A stretch of 33,131 nucleotides of DNA from JBDHTS01 sp044221445 (GCA_044221445.1 JBGAPF010000025.1:1-33131); one strand, 5' to 3'. Shown: positions 1-8,480, counted from the first letter of the stretch. Program-made: numbers and translations. The notes: generated from the sequence alone by a model not told the origin.

Positions 1-342
1 GTAGACGGCAGGAATCTCGACGTTTTCGTCGGCGGTCGCTGTCGCGAGCAGGTTGTAACGCTGGAACACGAAACCGAACGTGTCGCGGCGCAGGGTCGCC
101 AGTTCGTCCGGCGTCAGGTCGGCGACGTTCCGGCCGCGAACCTTATAGGACCCCGCCGTCGGACGGTCGAGGCATCCGATGATGTTCATCAACGTCGATT
201 TACCGGAACCGGACTGGCCCATGATGGCGACGAACTCCCCCGCGCCGATGGTCAGCGATATCCCGTCCAGCGCCTTCACCACCGTATCGCCGCTCTTGTA
301 AAAACGACCAACGGACTCGAGTTCGATCAGCGGGCCCTTCAC
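1..342 (-). CDS. macB: MacB-type ABC transporter, ATP-binding N-terminus (partial, cut by window edge)
   Basis: The first 114 codons are visible, starting from a GTG at 342 whose first bases overlap the TGA stop of the upstream adaptor gene (GTGA), so the two are translationally coupled. The visible part is a LolD/MacB-type nucleotide-binding domain: a Walker A motif GQSGSGKST near residues 39-47, then the NIIGCLDRPT segment and a Q-loop (FVFQRYNLL) near residue 95. In MacB this domain is fused to a four-helix permease with a large periplasmic domain; that part lies beyond base 1. The family uses ATP hydrolysis to drive export of macrolides, peptides or other envelope substrates through an outer-membrane channel via a MacA adaptor. 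The substrate cannot be deduced. A stand-alone LolD-like ATPase is possible, but the adaptor gene directly upstream favours MacB. Confidence 0.85.
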   Translation of the reverse strand, partial: MKGPLIELESVGRFYKSGDTVVKALDGISLTIGAGEFVAIMGQSGSGKSTLMNIIGCLDRPTAGSYKVRGRNVADLTPDELATLRRDTFGFVFQRYNLLATATADENVEIPAVY

Positions 343-1517
343 AGGCGCGGTCCGAAGCCGCCGCGGCGGCCACCCTGGCCGGCGCTGCCTTCCGTTTTGG
401 CGTCCTGCACCGGCGGCACGACCGTATCGCCCTCGGCAAGGCCCGACTTTACCTCGGCAAGAGTCCGGCTTAAAAGTCCGACGCGGATGATTTTTGTCGC
501 CGTTTCGCTGCCAGAGGGGATTTTTACTTCATACGCATCACCCGTTTCATCGTCCTGTTTCGCCAGATGCTTGCCAAGGGCGGATGAAGGAAGAGTAAGG
601 ATGTTCTTGGCGCTGGCGGCCACGAAAAACATCTGGGTGCTCATGCCAGTCATCAACTGACCGTCCTTGTTGTCGACATCCACCAGCACATCGTAAAGGA
701 CGACATCGTTGACGGTCTGCGGGGTCGGCAGAATCTGGCGTACCGTCGCGTCCCAGCGGCGCTTGGACCCTAAAGTCGTAAAATAGACTGGCATGCCTGT
801 GGCCAGGCGGGATACGTCGGCTTCGGCCACCTGGGCCCGAACGGTCATGGTGCCGAGATTGGCCAGTTGAACGATAATCGGGGCGGACTGGCTGGCATTA
901 ACGGTCTGGCCTTCCTTGGTGCTTTGAGCCACCACGGTGCCATCCATAGGCGCATAGATCTTAGTATAACCTAGATTGGCCTGGTCGCCATTCAGTCCCG
1001 ACTGCTCTTCCTCTACCTGCGCTTTCAGAGCCGCAAGCTGGGCCTGGGTAACTTTCAACTGCGACTGGGTGGTGTCCAGCGCGTCCTGGCTGATCGCCTG
1101 GACTTTAAACAGGGCTTCGTTTCGCTCATGCTGCTGGCGGGCGAGGTCGACCTGCGCGTTTTGCTGCATGATCTGGGCCTGCAGAGTTCGCAGGCGGGCC
1201 TGGTCGGCATCGACTTTAGCCTGGTAAACCTGGGGGTCGATTTCCGCCAGAAGCTGGCCCTTGGCAACAATGTCTCCAATTTCTACATGCAGCTGCTTCA
1301 ACTGGCCTGATACCTGGGTACCGACATCGACATAGTCTTTCGGCTCCAGCTTGCCCTGCGCGGTGATGACATCCTCGATATCGCCCCTGGCGACGGTTAC
1401 GGTCGTCAGCGCGTCTGCTTTCGCGCTTCCCGTTGCCGGACGCAGCGTTATCCATGCGTAAGCCGCCCCCGCGACCAGCAAGAGGACAAGGACCGTTTTA
1501 AGCCAGTTTTTTCTCAT
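339..1517 (-). CDS. macA: MacA-type periplasmic adaptor (HlyD/RND membrane-fusion family)
   Basis: This 392-residue protein has an N-terminal signal anchor (residues 5-25, Lys/Arg followed by a hydrophobic run). A lipoyl-like half motif follows near residues 65-95 (VSGQLKQLHVEIGD, then GQLLAEIDP). Next come a Gln/Ala-rich coiled-coil hairpin at about 97-175, the second lipoyl half (IYAPMDGTVV, 187-196), and a beta-barrel and membrane-proximal domain to about 370. The tail is Gly/Arg-rich. Adaptors of this family link an inner-membrane MacB pump to a TolC-like channel; no TolC gene is in view. The gene overlaps the ATPase gene by four bases. The length is normal for MacA. I am confident of the family but not of the substrate. 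Confidence 0.9.
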   Translation of the reverse strand: MRKNWLKTVLVLLLVAGAAYAWITLRPATGSAKADALTTVTVARGDIEDVITAQGKLEPKDYVDVGTQVSGQLKQLHVEIGDIVAKGQLLAEIDPQVYQAKVDADQARLRTLQAQIMQQNAQVDLARQQHERNEALFKVQAISQDALDTTQSQLKVTQAQLAALKAQVEEEQSGLNGDQANLGYTKIYAPMDGTVVAQSTKEGQTVNASQSAPIIVQLANLGTMTVRAQVAEADVSRLATGMPVYFTTLGSKRRWDATVRQILPTPQTVNDVVLYDVLVDVDNKDGQLMTGMSTQMFFVAASAKNILTLPSSALGKHLAKQDDETGDAYEVKIPSGSETATKIIRVGLLSRTLAEVKSGLAEGDTVVPPVQDAKTEGSAGQGGRRGGFGPRL

Positions 1518-1663
1518 GATGTCGTCAATCCGTTTGCGCTTTTACAGTCATACGTCATGAAATAGCGCTTCCTTCGCGAAAAAAGTGAAAAACCTTTATA
1601 GATGGAACCAACTGCCCTATAAAACAGGTTGTAATCGAATGTTGTCATGCAAGCCGCCGGGGA

Positions 1664-3331
1664 ATGCCTTTGCTTCGTAACGCTCCAAATCGTGGGACCG
1701 GGGAACAGACCGGATATGAATGCCTTTCAGGGGGCGGAAAAGCGGGGGAAACCCTGCGGGCGATGGACTGGAGGGGAACGCCCCTCGGCCACCCCGAAAG
1801 CTGGACGCCGGAATTGCGCACGGCGATCTCGATCTGTCTCGGGACCGGTCTGCCTTCCGCCATTTGCTGGGGGGCAGAGCTGACGGTCCTGCATAACGAA
1901 GCCTGGGACAACCTTCTCGGCGGGCAGCAGGCATTGCCTGCGTCGTCCCTGTGGCAGCCGCAGTGGCACCAGGTCGCCCCGGCCTTGTCCCAGATCATGA
2001 CGGAAGGCGTCAGCCGGACCGTGCGAGACCTCGATCTTGAAAACAGCCGTTTCGACCTTCATTTAAGCCCGGTGCGCGGCGAGGAAGGGCGCGTGGTGGG
2101 AATCGTCCAGATCCTGGCGGAGGCTTCGGACGCATCCCTTTACGAACAGCTTCTCGATGCCAAAGAGATGGCGGAGGCCGCCAATATGGCGAAATCGGAA
2201 TTCCTGGCGAACATAAGTCATGAGATCCGCACCCCCCTGAACGCGGTCATCGGGATTGCGGGAATTCTCGACCAGTCCACCAAACTCGATCCCAAGCAGC
2301 GCCAGCTGGTGACGACCCTGCAGACCAGCGCGCATCAGCTGCTGGAGCTCATCAGCGACGTCCTGGACTTTTCCAAGCTTGAAGACAATGCCGTGCAGCT
2401 GGAAGAAAACGAATTCGACCTTTTCGAACTGATGACGAGAGTGGCGGGTATTCTTGAGATCGAGGCGAAACAGAAGGGGCTGGGGCTGACCGTGCGATAT
2501 GCCAGCGGCCTTCCCAGGCGTTTTACCGGGGACCCGCTGCGCATCCAGCAGATCCTGAACAATCTGCTCTCCAACGCGGTGAAGTTCACGGAAGAAGGCG
2601 GCGTGACTCTGACCGCGAGCGGCCAGACCATGCCCGGCCGCACGCGCGTCAAAATCGAAGTCACGGATACCGGTATCGGCATCGATCCCACCAAACGGGA
2701 AAGCATCTTTGAAAAATTCGCGCAGGGTAACGTATCCATGACGCGCAAATATGGCGGGTCGGGACTGGGGCTGTCGATCTGCAAGTCCCTTGCGGAATTG
2801 ATGAAGGGCGACATCTCGGTGACCAGCGAACCGGGCAAGGGGTCGACCTTCAGCGTGATTTTGCCGCTCGGCAATGTTCAGGGTAAGGAGACGCCTTCGA
2901 CAAGGCCCGCTCTGAAACAGGACGGACCCATAGAAAAGGAGCGGCACCATCGTATCCTGCTGGTCGAGGACCATCCCGCGAACGTCCTGGTGGCGGCAAC
3001 GCTGCTGGAGGAGCTGGGGTACGATTACGACGTCGCCGTCAACGGTTTCGAGGCGCTGGAGAAATTTTCGGCGCGGTCTTACGCGATGGTGTTCATGGAC
3101 GTCCAGATGCCGGAAATCGATGGTCTGGAAACCACCCGCCGTATCCGCGAGATTGAAAACGAGCGGAAGTTGACTCAGGTGCCCATCGTCGCCATCACGG
3201 GTCATGCCAGCAATACCGACCGTGAGAACTGCCTGAAGGCGGGGATGCAGGATTATCTGTCGAAGCCGTTCCGCATGGAAGATCTGCGACGCATGCTCCA
3301 GCAATATGTAAGAGCGCGCCTATCTCATTGA
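1664..3331 (+). CDS. Hybrid sensor histidine kinase with PAS-like input and receiver domain
   Basis: This 555-residue protein has no obvious membrane segment, so it is probably cytoplasmic. Residues 33-155 resemble the PAS-like input domain that begins DW.GTPLG.PESW in many bacterial kinases. The HisKA domain carries the phosphoacceptor His186 in NISHEIRTPLN. The ATPase domain shows the N box (Asn300/Asn304), G1 DTGIGI (335-340) and G2 GGSGLGL (364-370). The C-terminal receiver has the acidic pair ED (435-436), phosphoacceptor Asp479 in MDVQMP and Lys534 in LSKPF. All catalytic residues are present. The chosen ATG has only a weak ribosome-binding site, GCCGGGG. Translation cannot begin much later, because the input domain starts at about residue 28. 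No cognate output regulator lies next to it. The gene converges on the next one with a single base between the stop codons. Confidence 0.93.
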   Translation: MPLLRNAPNRGTGEQTGYECLSGGGKAGETLRAMDWRGTPLGHPESWTPELRTAISICLGTGLPSAICWGAELTVLHNEAWDNLLGGQQALPASSLWQPQWHQVAPALSQIMTEGVSRTVRDLDLENSRFDLHLSPVRGEEGRVVGIVQILAEASDASLYEQLLDAKEMAEAANMAKSEFLANISHEIRTPLNAVIGIAGILDQSTKLDPKQRQLVTTLQTSAHQLLELISDVLDFSKLEDNAVQLEENEFDLFELMTRVAGILEIEAKQKGLGLTVRYASGLPRRFTGDPLRIQQILNNLLSNAVKFTEEGGVTLTASGQTMPGRTRVKIEVTDTGIGIDPTKRESIFEKFAQGNVSMTRKYGGSGLGLSICKSLAELMKGDISVTSEPGKGSTFSVILPLGNVQGKETPSTRPALKQDGPIEKERHHRILLVEDHPANVLVAATLLEELGYDYDVAVNGFEALEKFSARSYAMVFMDVQMPEIDGLETTRRIREIENERKLTQVPIVAITGHASNTDRENCLKAGMQDYLSKPFRMEDLRRMLQQYVRARLSH

Positions 3332-3332
3332 T

Positions 3333-3692
3333 TTAAGCCGTCAGGATTTTCACCACGTCGAGGATCTTCTGTTTCTGGCTGAGATCGGTTATAGCCTTGA
3401 TCAGTTGAAACGCTTCCAGCGCCGTCCTGTCGCCGTGAAGCAGCGCCATATCGGGCGCGGCATGGCCATCTATGCCATGGAAAAAATAATCGTAGGGCAC
3501 CCGGAAATACAAATGCAGGCTATGCAGCCTGTCGGCTGTCAGGCGGCAATCGCCCTTTTCGTATTTCTGCACCTGCTGAAAAGTAACGCCGAGCGCGGCG
3601 GCCAGCCGCATCTGGGAACATCCGGCGTGTTCGCGCAAAGCGCGAAGATTGGCACCTATGATACGCTCCGATGGCAGCTTTGTCCGTGACAT
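3333..3692 (-). CDS. XRE-family helix-turn-helix transcriptional regulator
   Basis: A 119-residue Cro/CI-type regulator. Residues 10-67 form the HTH: an IGANLRALREHAG opening helix, the SQMRLAAALGVTFQQVQKYE recognition region and a short SinR-like continuation ending in DYFFHG. This is a common alphaproteobacterial stand-alone XRE type. The C-terminal half (75-119) is helical with no recognised ligand domain. The ATG at 3692 is preceded by a good ribosome-binding site (AAGGGG, about 7 bases upstream). It is divergent from a second regulator at 3778 across an 85-base AT-rich gap, so mutual or autogenous control is plausible. The target is unknown. Confidence 0.85.
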   Translation of the reverse strand: MSRTKLPSERIIGANLRALREHAGCSQMRLAAALGVTFQQVQKYEKGDCRLTADRLHSLHLYFRVPYDYFFHGIDGHAAPDMALLHGDRTALEAFQLIKAITDLSQKQKILDVVKILTA

Positions 3693-3724
3693 GACTTACC
3701 CCTTTGGCAATATGACTCCAATAT

Positions 3725-3743
3725 TATTTCCTTATTAGAAATA
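3725..3743. promoter_or_regulatory. Candidate operator in the divergent regulator gap
   Basis: The 85-base gap between the two divergent HTH genes is clearly AT-richer than its surroundings. It contains a perfect 6-base inverted repeat, TATTTC, seven bases, GAAATA. The size and symmetry suit binding by an XRE-type dimer. Function is inferred from position only. Confidence 0.35.
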
Positions 3744-3777
3744 TGTCCAGAACGGTTTTGCCGCGATACTTGCCGTT

Positions 3778-4380
3778 ATGGACAGTCAATGGCTCAAAAT
3801 GCAGTTCCGGCTGCACCCCCGTAAAAGCAAGGCGGGGCTGGCGAAAGCCGTGGGGCTGGAGCCGCCGGCCATCAGCAAGATTCTAGGCGGGGCGCGCCAG
3901 ATCAAGGCGGCGGAATACCATGCCATGCGCCGTTATTTCGGCCTGCCGGTCGACGGCGAGGGGGGATTTTATGCCTCGAAAGGCAGCACGAAATCCTATG
4001 TCCTCCAGCCTCTTAGCGAACCGGATTCTCATCAGCAGGAGGAATCCTGGATCATTCCGGCCAGTCTGATCGAGCGCCGCACCGACACGCCGCCCGACCA
4101 GATCCGCGTGTTCCCGATCCAGGACAACACGATGGCGCCGGAATTCAAATCGGGGGAGCATGTGCTGGTCGACCTGTCGGACACCAAGCCATCGCCGCCC
4201 GGTATTTTCGTGATATCGGACGGGGTGGGGCATATTATCCGCCAATGCGAGATTTTGCCCAATACCAAACCATTGAAAGTCCGCCTGCGGGCCAGCAATA
4301 CGCGCTATGAATCGCATGACGCGCCGCTGCGCAAAACGGTCCTGATCGGGCGGGTCATCGCGAAGCTGCAATGGATGTAG
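3778..4380 (+). CDS. Repressor with HTH and S24/LexA-like domain, probably non-cleaving
   Basis: A 200-residue protein. Residues 1-57 form a small HTH of the phage-repressor type (AVGLEPPAISKILGG as the recognition part). Residues 90-198 match the S24 signal-peptidase-like fold of LexA, CI and C2 repressors: an NTMAPEFKSGEHVLVD segment, then GIFVISDGVGHIIRQCE. In active members the first segment is DSM.P with a catalytic Ser, and the second carries a Lys before R-L/E. Here these positions read Thr118 and Arg155, so RecA-stimulated self-cleavage is probably lost. I see no clear ribosome-binding site before the ATG, so the start is less certain than the family. No phage genes are nearby. Confidence 0.85.
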   Translation: MDSQWLKMQFRLHPRKSKAGLAKAVGLEPPAISKILGGARQIKAAEYHAMRRYFGLPVDGEGGFYASKGSTKSYVLQPLSEPDSHQQEESWIIPASLIERRTDTPPDQIRVFPIQDNTMAPEFKSGEHVLVDLSDTKPSPPGIFVISDGVGHIIRQCEILPNTKPLKVRLRASNTRYESHDAPLRKTVLIGRVIAKLQWM

Positions 4381-4386
4381 GTCAAT

Positions 4387-4412
4387 AAAAAAGCGCCCGA
4401 AGGCGCTTTTTT
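4387..4412. terminator. Bidirectional intrinsic terminator between the repressor gene and rpmG
   Basis: An 11-base perfect stem (AAAAAAGCGCC with GGCGCTTTTTT) closes a four-base loop, and both strands end in a U run. Read on the minus strand the loop is UUCG closed by C-G, an especially stable tetraloop, so the main user is probably rpmG. The right arm reaches the first base of the rpmG stop codon (4412-4414). It also stops plus-strand transcripts of the repressor gene, whose stop lies at 4380. Confidence 0.9.
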
Positions 4413-4594
4413 TAATTCTTTTTGGAAGGGGGCATCTTCTTTTCTTCGAAGATGACATGCTCGCGCTTGATCGGGTCGTATTTGCGCAGTTTCAGCTTTT
4501 CGGTGGCGTTTTTGCCCTTCTTTTTGTAGTAGCGAAAGCCGGTCCCTGCCGTGCTTTCCATGCGAACCATCGTCGCGACGCCCTTTTTGGCCAT
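4412..4594 (-). CDS. rpmG: 50S ribosomal protein L33
   Basis: A 60-residue basic protein that begins MAKKG and carries the L33 signature STAGTGFRYY, then LRKYDPIKREHVIFEE. It binds 23S rRNA near the E site of the large subunit. It has no CxxC pairs and so belongs to the zinc-free form. It is slightly longer than the usual 50-56 residues because of a basic C-terminal tail. It lies downstream of rnr on the same strand, 85 bases away, and ends in the terminator at 4387-4412. Confidence 0.93.
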   Translation of the reverse strand: MAKKGVATMVRMESTAGTGFRYYKKKGKNATEKLKLRKYDPIKREHVIFEEKKMPPSKKN

Positions 4595-4679
4595 GGCCTT
4601 GAACCTTCTGTGATCCCGTTAAACAGGGCTGCACTTTACGGATTTGGCAGGAAAAGTCAAGATTTGCGTTAAAGAGCCG

Positions 4680-6950
4680 CTATGGCCGGCTTTTCCCGGG
4701 TTTTCGCCGTCCCTTGCGGTGTGTTTTCTTTTGGGGACGGTCATCGCCGCGCCCCCTGTCTTTGTACCGGTCAGGCCGCCGGCCCTGGCTGAGCGTGCGT
4801 TTGAGCTCGATGCCGGGAAGGTCGGCGCTGCCGTCCCCGACCAGGGAGAAAATGGTGCTGCCCGTCAGGGGATCCGCTTCGGCGATACTGACCAGGACGC
4901 TGGCGCCCATGCGGTAAACCCGCCCGTGCCGGTCGCCGATCAGGGCATGCTGGCGTTCGTCATGGACGTAAAAATCCTTGGGAAGGGTGCTGATGGGGAT
5001 CAGCCCGTCCGCGCCTGTTTCCTTCAGCTCCACGAACAGGCCGAACCGCGTGGCCCCGGTGATCCGGCCCTGGAACTGGGCCCCGATACGTTCCGACAGC
5101 CATCCTGCGGTAAAGCGGTCGACGGCGTTACGCTCCGCTTCCATCGACTGGCGCTCGGTATCCGAGATGTGCTGGGACATTTCGTCCAGCCTGACGACTT
5201 CGCCTTCGTCCAGCCCGCCCACGCCCATGGCGTGGCTGCGGATCAGGCTGCGATGGACCAGCAGATCGGCATAGCGCCGGATGGGGGATGTGAAGTGCGC
5301 ATAGCGACGCAGGGCCAGTCCGAAATGGCCGACATTTTCCGGGGCATAATGCGCCTGGCTCTGGGCGCGCAGCACGACCTGGCTGACCAGATGGGAATAG
5401 GGGAGTTTTTCGGCCTCATGCAGGATCTGGTTGATCTGCGCGGGGCGGATGGATTGGCCCTTGGGCAGGGAAAGGCCGAAGCTTTGCAGGAATTCCCGCG
5501 CCGAATCCAGCTTGGCCGGATCGGGTTTGTCGTGGACGCGGTAGACGCAGGGGCTTTTGCGGTTTTCCAGCGCCTCCGCCGCCGCAACGTTGGCGAGGAT
5601 CATGAATTCCTCGATCAGCTTGTGGGAATCGAGCCGTTCCCTCAAAACCACGCCGCTCATCCTGTTGTTCTGGTCGACGACGATCTTGCGTTCGGGCAGA
5701 TCGAGGTCGAGCGCACCGCGTTTTTCCCGCGCTTTCCACAGCAGGGCATAGGCGGCATAAAGCGGCTCGATCACGCCTTTCATGAGGGGGCCGGTCGTAT
5801 CGTCCGTCAACCCGTCTTTCGCCGCCTGAACCTGTTCGTAGGTGAGGCGCGCCTCCGACCGCATCAATCCGCGCACGAATTTATGGCGCTGCATTTCGCC
5901 CGCCGCGTCGATCCACATATGGACGGCAAGGCAGGCGCGGTTCTCGCGCGGGCGCAGGGAGCACAGATCGTTCGACAGTTTCTCGGGCAGCATCGGCACG
6001 ACGCGGTCGGGGAAATAGGTCGAGTTGCCGCGGCGATAGGCTTCTTTGTTGAGCGCGGTGTCGGGCCGCACGTAATAGGCGACGTCGGCAATGGCGACGA
6101 TCAGGTGAAAACCTTTCCCATCGGGTTCGGCGAACACGGCGTCGTCGAAATCCCGCGCATCCGCCCCGTCAATGGTGACCAGCGGGATCTGGCGCAGATC
6201 TTCGCGATCCTTCAGTTCCGGAACCGTCATGCTTTCCGTGGCCGCGACGACGTCATGCGGGAATTCCGGCTTGATCCCGGCCTCGTGCAGGGCGATCAGG
6301 CTGATCGCCTTCGGATCGTTCTCCCGCCCGATCACTTCCGTGATACGCACTTTTTTGCGTTTCAGCCCGCGCGCGGGCTGAATCTCGCCGACGGCCAGGT
6401 CGCCGTCCGTCGCGCCGTTCAGATCGGCCTGGGACAGATCGAAATCGTATTTGGCGCGCTTGTTCGCGGGCTGAAGGACGAACCCGTCCTTCACGCGCTT
6501 GACCAGGCCCATGACATGGCCCTGCGGTGAATCGAGGCGGCGGATGATCTCCGCCTGATACAGCGTGTCCGACAGGCGGGTTAATTTAGCAAGGGCCCTG
6601 TCATGTTCTTTCAGGGCGGGATGGCCTTTACGGTCCGGCTGGACTTCGATTCTTGGCGCTTCGCCCTGCAATTCAGCATTCCACTCGGCGGGCTTCGCGA
6701 TCGTATCGCCGTCCATATCGATCGATGTAATCTCAATGATACCGACCGTGGGCAGGCCGCGCGGCACGGTATATTCCTGGCCAGGCAGCTTGACGATCAG
6801 CCCTTCGGCTTCGAGTCCGCCCAAAAGCTGTTTTAAAACGACGCGGCCATCGCCCGTAACCTTGAACGCGCGCGCAAGATCCCGTTTGTTGACGGGATTT
6901 TTGCTGGTTTCAAGAAAAGCAAGGATCTGTTCTTTGGTCAGGGAAATCAT
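4680..6950 (-). CDS. rnr: Ribonuclease R
   Basis: This 756-residue enzyme is a processive 3'-5' exoribonuclease that degrades structured RNA. An N-terminal winged helix (1-65) is followed by cold-shock/OB domains and then the RNB catalytic domain, whose metal-binding aspartates lie in DARDFDDAV (264-272). Further RNB signatures are GNSTYFPDRVVPMLPE (308-323) and the later YAHFTSPIRRYADL segment. The S1 RNA-binding domain covers about 628-712 (GRITGATRFGLFVEL). The tail after about 715 is rich in Lys and Arg, as in other RNase R proteins. The length matches the family. It lies between a small hypothetical gene and rpmG, on the same strand as topA, in the usual alphaproteobacterial order. Confidence 0.97.
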   Translation of the reverse strand: MISLTKEQILAFLETSKNPVNKRDLARAFKVTGDGRVVLKQLLGGLEAEGLIVKLPGQEYTVPRGLPTVGIIEITSIDMDGDTIAKPAEWNAELQGEAPRIEVQPDRKGHPALKEHDRALAKLTRLSDTLYQAEIIRRLDSPQGHVMGLVKRVKDGFVLQPANKRAKYDFDLSQADLNGATDGDLAVGEIQPARGLKRKKVRITEVIGRENDPKAISLIALHEAGIKPEFPHDVVAATESMTVPELKDREDLRQIPLVTIDGADARDFDDAVFAEPDGKGFHLIVAIADVAYYVRPDTALNKEAYRRGNSTYFPDRVVPMLPEKLSNDLCSLRPRENRACLAVHMWIDAAGEMQRHKFVRGLMRSEARLTYEQVQAAKDGLTDDTTGPLMKGVIEPLYAAYALLWKAREKRGALDLDLPERKIVVDQNNRMSGVVLRERLDSHKLIEEFMILANVAAAEALENRKSPCVYRVHDKPDPAKLDSAREFLQSFGLSLPKGQSIRPAQINQILHEAEKLPYSHLVSQVVLRAQSQAHYAPENVGHFGLALRRYAHFTSPIRRYADLLVHRSLIRSHAMGVGGLDEGEVVRLDEMSQHISDTERQSMEAERNAVDRFTAGWLSERIGAQFQGRITGATRFGLFVELKETGADGLIPISTLPKDFYVHDERQHALIGDRHGRVYRMGASVLVSIAEADPLTGSTIFSLVGDGSADLPGIELKRTLSQGRRPDRYKDRGRGDDRPQKKTHRKGRRKPGKSRP

Positions 6951-6964
6951 AGATCCCCATGCAA

Positions 6965-7285
6965 TCAGAGTTGCATGGGAACCAGATTCACAGGCGTAAC
7001 TTTTGAAGAAGTGCTGTTGCCACTCTCTTCAGGTAAGGAGCTAAAAAGAAAACTAGCTAACGCAGCATGAAGCTTATTCGGTGAATCAGGTGCAATATGC
7101 ACTTCTTTTGTATTTCCAGATGGTTGGACTTCATTAGGACCGATCCATTGATCAAGTTTACCAAAACCATCATCCGTTTGTAATGCGGTAGATGCTGTAA
7201 TGACGGGATCTGGAATTGCCCTTACGTCCAAATTCATGTCGCTGAGCGCCTGTGCGAAATCCCCGGTAAGTTCTGGAGCAGTCAT
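6965..7285 (-). CDS. Small hypothetical protein
   Basis: A 106-residue protein if translation begins at the ATG at 7285, which has an AGGA ribosome-binding site eight bases upstream. The frame stays open to an upstream ATG at 7375, but the extra 30 codons (many Phe, Tyr, Ile, Asn) come from an AT-rich stretch and look like promoter DNA rather than coding sequence. The protein is acidic at first and rich in Asp, Ser, Thr and Pro. It has no signal peptide or membrane segment and no family that I recognise. It ends 14 bases before the start of rnr. It could be a transferred or lineage-specific gene. Confidence 0.5.
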   Translation of the reverse strand: MTAPELTGDFAQALSDMNLDVRAIPDPVITASTALQTDDGFGKLDQWIGPNEVQPSGNTKEVHIAPDSPNKLHAALASFLFSSLPEESGNSTSSKVTPVNLVPMQL

Positions 7286-7379
7286 GTTCATATTCCTACA
7301 TGTAATTAAAGCAAAAAGAACAATAAAATATTTATAAAAAGAATGCCAAAAACAATCGTTGTTGCGGCGCATCAATGCA

Positions 7380-8414
7380 TTACTTCTTTTTATTCCTTTC
7401 CGCGTTCATCTGTTCCTGCCGTTTGCGTTCTTCCATTTTCTGCTGTTCCTCGCGTTTGCGCTGGTCGAGCATCATCTGCTGTTTGCGTTTACGCTCCTGC
7501 TGTTCGGTCTCCAGCTTCCGGCGCTGGTTCATGCGCTGTTCCTGGCGCTGACGTTCGCGCTGGCGTTGTTCCTGGCGTTTGCGGGCAAGATAAAGACGCT
7601 GCTGTTTTTTCTGTTCGCGGACCACCTGATTCTGGCGCTGTTTCTGCGCCCTGACCAGGATCTGCTGCTGGCGCTTCCGCTCCCTGTCCTTACGCTGTTT
7701 CTGGATCACCGCCTCGCGTTCAAGCTGGCGCCTGCGCGCTTCGCGCTCGCGCAGATCTTTGGCTTCCTTTTCAAGCCTCAGGCGTTCGAGGACGCTTTGC
7801 TGTTTTTTCTGCTTTTCCAGTTCGCGCTTCTGAAACGCGGCCTGCTGGCGCCGTATCTCCTCGGCTTGACCGGGGCGCTGGATCGATTTCTGCTGGCTGC
7901 GCAGCTGCTGTTCGGCCTTGATGATCCGCTGACGTTCCTCGCGCAGCCGCGCGGCTTCTTCCCGTTTCTGCTGGTCCCATTTGAACCGCTGAAGCCATTT
8001 TTCCTTTTCCTGCTGCAGGCGCGCGGAAAACTGCCGCTGCTGTTTCTGCTGTTGCGCACGCTTCTGGCTTTCGAATTTCTGCTGCTCCTGCTTTTTAAGG
8101 CGTTCGCGCTTTTTGCGCTCCATTTTCCGGCGCTGCTGAAACTTGGCGAAGAAAATTTTGTTCTTCTGCTTGATGCGCGGATCCTGCTCAGGCGCTTCAA
8201 GCTTGATGCCGCCACCCAGTGCACTGTCGGACTCTTCGTCGGCGATTTTCGGCTGGCCGCCCGGCTTTATTTTGGGCTGGCCGCCGGGACGGTTATCTTC
8301 CTTTTCGGCACCCTTGGTCCCGGCCTTCGATTCCTTTGGGTCTCTTTTGGCAGCGTCGGCCTTTTCGCCCGGCTTTTTGCCTTTATCGTCCGGTGGGGAG
8401 GATTTGATCGCCAT
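7380..8414 (-). CDS. Highly charged Gln/Lys/Arg/Glu-rich coiled-coil protein
   Basis: A 344-residue protein of which residues 80-344 are almost entirely Gln, Lys, Arg and Glu with scattered Leu, Ile and Met. It should form one very long charged helix or coiled coil. The first 80 residues are Lys/Gly/Pro/Asp-rich, probably disordered, and contain a short tandem repeat, GGQPKI (44-49 and 52-57). The ATG at 8414 has an AGGA site seven bases upstream, and the gene follows topA by 66 bases on the same strand, both supporting a real gene. The opposite strand is open too but only because codons for Gln/Lys/Glu read as Leu/Phe in complement. No enzyme domain is visible. A structural or RNA/DNA-associated role near topA and rnr is a guess. 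Confidence 0.72.
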   Translation of the reverse strand: MAIKSSPPDDKGKKPGEKADAAKRDPKESKAGTKGAEKEDNRPGGQPKIKPGGQPKIADEESDSALGGGIKLEAPEQDPRIKQKNKIFFAKFQQRRKMERKKRERLKKQEQQKFESQKRAQQQKQQRQFSARLQQEKEKWLQRFKWDQQKREEAARLREERQRIIKAEQQLRSQQKSIQRPGQAEEIRRQQAAFQKRELEKQKKQQSVLERLRLEKEAKDLREREARRRQLEREAVIQKQRKDRERKRQQQILVRAQKQRQNQVVREQKKQQRLYLARKRQEQRQRERQRQEQRMNQRRKLETEQQERKRKQQMMLDQRKREEQQKMEERKRQEQMNAERNKKK

Positions 8415-8480
8415 ATGCCCGTCCTGCGATGGATAATAATATATTTATACAGGAAAGAGGGCGTGTCCTGCCAGAAAATT

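Noticed and set aside
1573..1602. Promoter for the histidine kinase (TTCGCG and TATAGA)
   Set aside because: The -35 match is only about half and the spacing is 18; too weak to call.
2063..3304. Minus-strand 413-codon frame opposite the histidine kinase
   Set aside because: The plus-strand kinase has every expected motif; the antisense frame is His/Gln/Arg-rich without domain features.
3778..4380. Prophage remnant based on the S24-like repressor
   Set aside because: No integrase, structural phage genes, attachment repeats or tRNA are nearby.
4644..6530. Long plus-strand open frame of 628 codons opposite rnr
   Set aside because: rnr on the minus strand has all catalytic motifs and full length; the antisense frame is an effect of high GC and codon bias and has no family features.
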